In this document: positions 6,248-8,981 of the stretch, piece by piece
Position numbering within the stretch: position 1 is the first letter of the stretch
Layout of the letters: each line of letters opens with the position of its first letter
Origin: an uncultured Eudoraea sp.
Lineage (GTDB): Bacteria; Bacteroidota; Bacteroidia; Flavobacteriales; Flavobacteriaceae
Direction: 5' to 3'
Assembly (NCBI GenBank): GCA_905479615.1
Contig: CAJQNH010000007.1
Location: forward strand, 1-8,981
DNA length: 8,981 nt
Position numbers and translations under genes: made by a program
Notes under the pieces: generated by a model
The model's input: the letters and a program-made list of their open reading frames with translations, nothing else
Database searches by the model: none
What the model was told of the DNA's origin: nothing

Positions 6248-6994
6248 TTATTTTTTATTTACACTGGTAATATATTTCTGTAAAGCCATTGTCATGGAAG
6301 GAGTTTCCGGGGTCGGAGCTTTTATATCAATTCGCAAGCTAGCCTTTGTTGCCGCTAAAACAGTTGAATTTCCAAATACCGCTATTCTTGTATCCTTTTG
6401 CTCAAAGTCAGGAAAATTTTTAAGCAATGATTCTATGCCAGATGGACTAAAAAATACCAGAACGTCGTAGTAAACATTTCTTAAATCAGAAAGATCGCTA
6501 ATAACCGTTTTATAAAAAATTCCCCGATTCCAATTAATTCCCAGTTCATTTAATGTTTCTGGAACACTCGGTTTTAATACATCCGATGAAGGCAGTAAAA
6601 AGGATTCCTCTTTATATTTTTTAAATAAGTGAAGTAATTCACTAAAATTTCTTTTACCTACATAAATTTTTCGTTTTCTGTAAACAACATATTTCTGGAG
6701 ATAAAAAGCTACTGCCTCAGATTGGCAGAAGTATTTCATGGTATCCGGAACTTTAAAACGCATTTCTTCAGCTATTCTAAAGAAATGATCAACAGAATTT
6801 CGGCTGGTAAGGATTATGGCGGAATAATTTTTAAGATCAATTTTTTGTTGTCTTACGCTTTTGGCGTCTACCCCTTCAACATGTATGAAAGGCCTAAAGT
6901 CTACCTTTACTTTTTCCTTTTCAATTAGCCTTAGGTATGGAGAATTTTCCATTGTTGGTTCTGGTTGGGATACCAAAATCGTTTTTACCTTCAT
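6248..6994 (-). CDS. hemD: Uroporphyrinogen-III synthase (HemD-like)
   Basis: This is a cytosolic protein of the uroporphyrinogen-III synthase family, which cyclises hydroxymethylbilane to uroporphyrinogen III for haem and other tetrapyrroles. The 248 residues are typical. The two-domain HemD layout is visible: TSRNSVDHFF (63-72) in the first domain, LPSSDVLKP (134-142) at the domain junction, FFSPSGIESL (181-190) and IAVFGNSTVLAA (204-215) in the second domain, and a C-terminal APTPETPSMTMAL (226-238). Sequence conservation in this family is low, so the enzymatic assignment rests on these motifs. I chose the ATG at 6994 (MKVKTILVSQPEP) although the frame is open further upstream; the 20 extra residues of that extension would overlap the end of the DUF4271 gene and look unlike the family. 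It is the last gene of a leftward operon, 5 bases behind DUF4271. Confidence 0.88.
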   Translation of the reverse strand: MKVKTILVSQPEPTMENSPYLRLIEKEKVKVDFRPFIHVEGVDAKSVRQQKIDLKNYSAIILTSRNSVDHFFRIAEEMRFKVPDTMKYFCQSEAVAFYLQKYVVYRKRKIYVGKRNFSELLHLFKKYKEESFLLPSSDVLKPSVPETLNELGINWNRGIFYKTVISDLSDLRNVYYDVLVFFSPSGIESLLKNFPDFEQKDTRIAVFGNSTVLAATKASLRIDIKAPTPETPSMTMALQKYITSVNKK

Positions 6995-6999
6995 GTATC

Positions 7000-7656
7000 C
7001 TAGTCTTTTAGATAATTCGCAATGATTACAATGGGTGCAATTTCGAGAGCGCAAAGGTACAAAATAAAATAGAAAAAGTAACCTGAGATTACTTTTTGAT
7101 AGTTTTTTATGATAGTTATCCAGCCAATTACGTTTACCACTACTATTAGAAAAATGCTAACAAAGACTATTATTTTCGAATCTTTAAGTACATAAGTAAG
7201 GATAATATTGGCTGCTAGCATAATGATACTGCTATAGTTAAGGTAAGACAGTTTTTTAAAAATGAATTCAGATATTATCTTATTATTATTAAAGACAAAC
7301 CCACCCCCCATTTGCAGCAATATTTTACCAATTAAAAATAAGAATAGAACCCCTAAAATAATTGAAAAAAACACGGGATACTTATCACTTTCTGAATTGG
7401 ACAAAATATTTGAAGCCAAATAGATGAAGAGTGAAAAATTAAGAAGTTGGAATATTGTAAAGAAGATATTAAACCAATTTAATAGTTTATCCTTTTTATT
7501 GTACATAAAAATATACTTGTTATTAAAAGGGAGTATTATAAAATTTAAAAACCTGTTGTAAAATAAATTCTTAGCAATAACCATAAAGAGTATACTGGAA
7601 AAGATAATTACTGTTATCCAATCTATATTGTTGATTACTCTTTGAACAGGTTCCAT
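7000..7656 (-). CDS. DUF4271 family membrane protein
   Basis: This 218-residue, very hydrophobic protein belongs to the DUF4271 family, found in Bacteroidota next to hemD-like genes; its function is not known. About six membrane segments can be drawn, at roughly residues 12-30, 63-82, 94-113, 140-157, 161-182 and 190-214. The C-terminal YFILYLCALEIAPIV (197-211) is the most family-like part. Codon use is markedly AT-rich (many Ile, Phe, Asn and Lys) compared with pckA. Its ATG overlaps the stop of the upstream glycosyltransferase by one base (TAATG), and its stop lies 5 bases before the hemD-like start. The three genes are therefore almost certainly one transcript, probably with translational coupling. 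Confidence 0.85.
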   Translation of the reverse strand: MEPVQRVINNIDWITVIIFSSILFMVIAKNLFYNRFLNFIILPFNNKYIFMYNKKDKLLNWFNIFFTIFQLLNFSLFIYLASNILSNSESDKYPVFFSIILGVLFLFLIGKILLQMGGGFVFNNNKIISEFIFKKLSYLNYSSIIMLAANIILTYVLKDSKIIVFVSIFLIVVVNVIGWITIIKNYQKVISGYFFYFILYLCALEIAPIVIIANYLKD

Positions 7657-8981
7657 TATGGCAATTTAACGTTTTCCCCATTTAAACCCCAATAAAGTCC
7701 GTTTTCAGAAATGCTTATCTTAAAATAATACGCATCATTTATGTCTGGTTTTGGCATCGAAAGTTCAAAGCTCGTTGTATCTTTCGATTTGAGTAGGCTT
7801 ATCTCTTCTTGAGATGGCCCAGCTTGAACTTTTTGGACCTCTCGGAAATTTTTGTATTTGTTCAGAAATACCACCCCAAATTCCAGTTTGGATATTTCTA
7901 TATCGGTCTCGTATGGATTGTAAATTTTAAAGTTTAAATGCTTGCCCTCCAATAGTTCACCAGGAGCATCTATAATAGTTCTTAACTTTCTAAAAGATTC
8001 AAAATTCTTCTTGAAAACACCATAATGCTGATCTCCTTTTGCATCGTAATAAGAGATGTCACCTTTATCCATGAATTTGGATACATATAGTATTGTATGT
8101 CCTTGTACAAGTTTTTCAGACTCGTCAATTGAAAACTGGTTTTGCCTGAAACGTATGTTGTTTAGTGAATAAGAGGTATTACCCGAGTAGAAAGTATACA
8201 TAGGTGCGTCGGTATAAGAATTTTCGAATACTACAGGCATTGTCCCAACTTTTGAGCTTATTTCATTTACCCAATCTTTATTTCCATGTGATTCATAAAC
8301 AATTGGAAAAAGCGGGGGATAGATCAATCCTATTCTGAGGACCATTAAAATTATGATATTAGCTGTTCCAAGAATAAAGATCCATTTTCTGGTAATTCTA
8401 TCCTGTAGTAATTGATTGTATACCACAACAATCATTGGAATACAAATAACAATTAGCCATTGTGTTTGTACGCGTCTGTTAAAACTGGAAATAAAAAAGA
8501 ATGCAATTATTCCATAAATTAAATACAAAAGGGCTTGGTTAAATTTATCCGATTTTTTTGTTTTCAGCAGGGCTCTGTATATCCATGGAAAAGTTAATCC
8601 GAAGAGTACAATCAGGTTAACAAAAAATCCTAGAGAAAAATCCCCAAATTCGTAGGCCCTGTTTGGCCTTTCAAACAAATGATACTTTATTGAAACAAGG
8701 TCATTATCAATTAACCATATAAAATGGGGAGTATAACACATTAGTGCAATTAGTACAGAAAGCCAGGCATATTTATTAAAGACAAGGCGCAGATTAGATA
8801 TCAATACAAACAGTATTATCAGAACAGCATTGTACTTACTGTACATTAACGCAGCAATGACAAGTCCCAAAAGAATCGATAAACCTATGGAAGGAGACTT
8901 TAAAAACTTCTTATATATCAATAAAAATAATGCAGTAAAGAAAAGTAATGGTGTATCGGGTAGTGTTAGGAATCCATAGGC
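7656..8981 (-). CDS. ArnT/PMT-like membrane glycosyltransferase, partial (start lies beyond the right edge)
   Basis: This is the C-terminal 441 residues of a polytopic glycosyltransferase of the PMT_2/ArnT-like type (GT39/GT83 class). Such enzymes transfer a sugar from a polyprenyl-phosphate carrier on the outer face of the inner membrane. The frame is open to the last base of the window with no ATG, and the first visible residues contain LPDTPLLFF (7-15), a conserved part of the family. The TTG at 8921 is therefore not a real start. SKYNAVLI follows at about residue 48, then PHFIWLIDNDLVSIKYH at 84-100, and several membrane helices up to about residue 230. The last 200 or so residues form a soluble, beta-rich C-terminal domain without a motif I recognise. 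The first periplasmic loop with the catalytic acidic residues lies outside the window. Acceptor and sugar cannot be told. It is the first visible gene of the operon with DUF4271 and hemD. Confidence 0.82.
   Translation of the reverse strand, partial: AYGFLTLPDTPLLFFTALFLLIYKKFLKSPSIGLSILLGLVIAALMYSKYNAVLIILFVLISNLRLVFNKYAWLSVLIALMCYTPHFIWLIDNDLVSIKYHLFERPNRAYEFGDFSLGFFVNLIVLFGLTFPWIYRALLKTKKSDKFNQALLYLIYGIIAFFFISSFNRRVQTQWLIVICIPMIVVVYNQLLQDRITRKWIFILGTANIIILMVLRIGLIYPPLFPIVYESHGNKDWVNEISSKVGTMPVVFENSYTDAPMYTFYSGNTSYSLNNIRFRQNQFSIDESEKLVQGHTILYVSKFMDKGDISYYDAKGDQHYGVFKKNFESFRKLRTIIDAPGELLEGKHLNFKIYNPYETDIEISKLEFGVVFLNKYKNFREVQKVQAGPSQEEISLLKSKDTTSFELSMPKPDINDAYYFKISISENGLYWGLNGENVKLP

Noticed and set aside
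6995..7054. Twenty-residue N-terminal extension of the hemD-like frame containing several cysteines (CTHCNHC)
   Set aside because: It looks like a metal-binding motif, but it overlaps the end of the DUF4271 gene in another frame, and the family-like protein starts at the ATG at 6994.
1..8981. Mobile elements, CRISPR arrays, tRNA or rRNA genes, defence or toxin-antitoxin modules
   Set aside because: I saw no transposase, terminal repeats, regularly spaced repeats, RNA gene structure or toxin/antitoxin-like pair on either strand.

Overview
The window looks like chromosomal DNA from a member of the Bacteroidota, most likely a Flavobacteriaceae-type bacterium. The base composition is AT-rich. 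Start codons follow A-rich leaders instead of Shine-Dalgarno sequences. Several intergenic regions carry the Bacteroidota-type promoter pattern (TTG or TTTG about 18-23 bases before TAnnTTTG). The gene families (an uroporphyrinogen-III synthase-like protein beside a DUF4271 membrane protein, an ATP-dependent PEPCK, a stand-alone saccharopine dehydrogenase beside an Lrp-type regulator) fit that lineage. The assignment rests on recognition and was not searched.

Layout, left to right. Positions 1-236 are non-coding as far as I can see: a run of nine C, a perfect palindrome and a possible promoter. A rightward alanine dehydrogenase (ald, 237-1337) follows and ends in a hairpin terminator. Next is a rightward membrane zinc metallopeptidase of the YugP type (1429-2133). 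It converges on a leftward Lrp/AsnC regulator (2161-2631), which lies just downstream of a leftward saccharopine dehydrogenase-family gene (2681-4054). A compact divergent promoter region (4055-4135) separates that gene from a rightward small DUF423 membrane protein (4136-4519) and pckA (4591-6207). A perfect 11-bp hairpin at 6211-6237 closes pckA and probably also terminates the convergent leftward operon. That operon reads, in transcription order, an ArnT/PMT-like glycosyltransferase (cut by the right edge), a DUF4271 membrane protein and a hemD-like gene.

How the genes work together. Alanine dehydrogenase (alanine to pyruvate plus ammonia), the saccharopine-pathway enzyme (lysine breakdown), an amino-acid-responsive Lrp-type regulator and PEPCK (oxaloacetate to phosphoenolpyruvate) form a plausible cluster for using amino acids as carbon and energy and feeding gluconeogenesis. 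The co-regulation is inference. The rightmost operon is a separate unit concerned with the envelope and haem.

Three start positions need attention. The hemD-like gene and the Lrp gene are best started at internal ATGs (6994 and 2631). The glycosyltransferase has no start in the window, because its frame stays open to the right edge.

I see no mobile element, CRISPR array, RNA gene or defence system, and nothing that convinces me of an undescribed system. The most interesting signals are regulatory: interlocked divergent promoters, an Lrp promoter embedded in the 3' end of its neighbour, and a recurring TACATTTTGTC-type motif.
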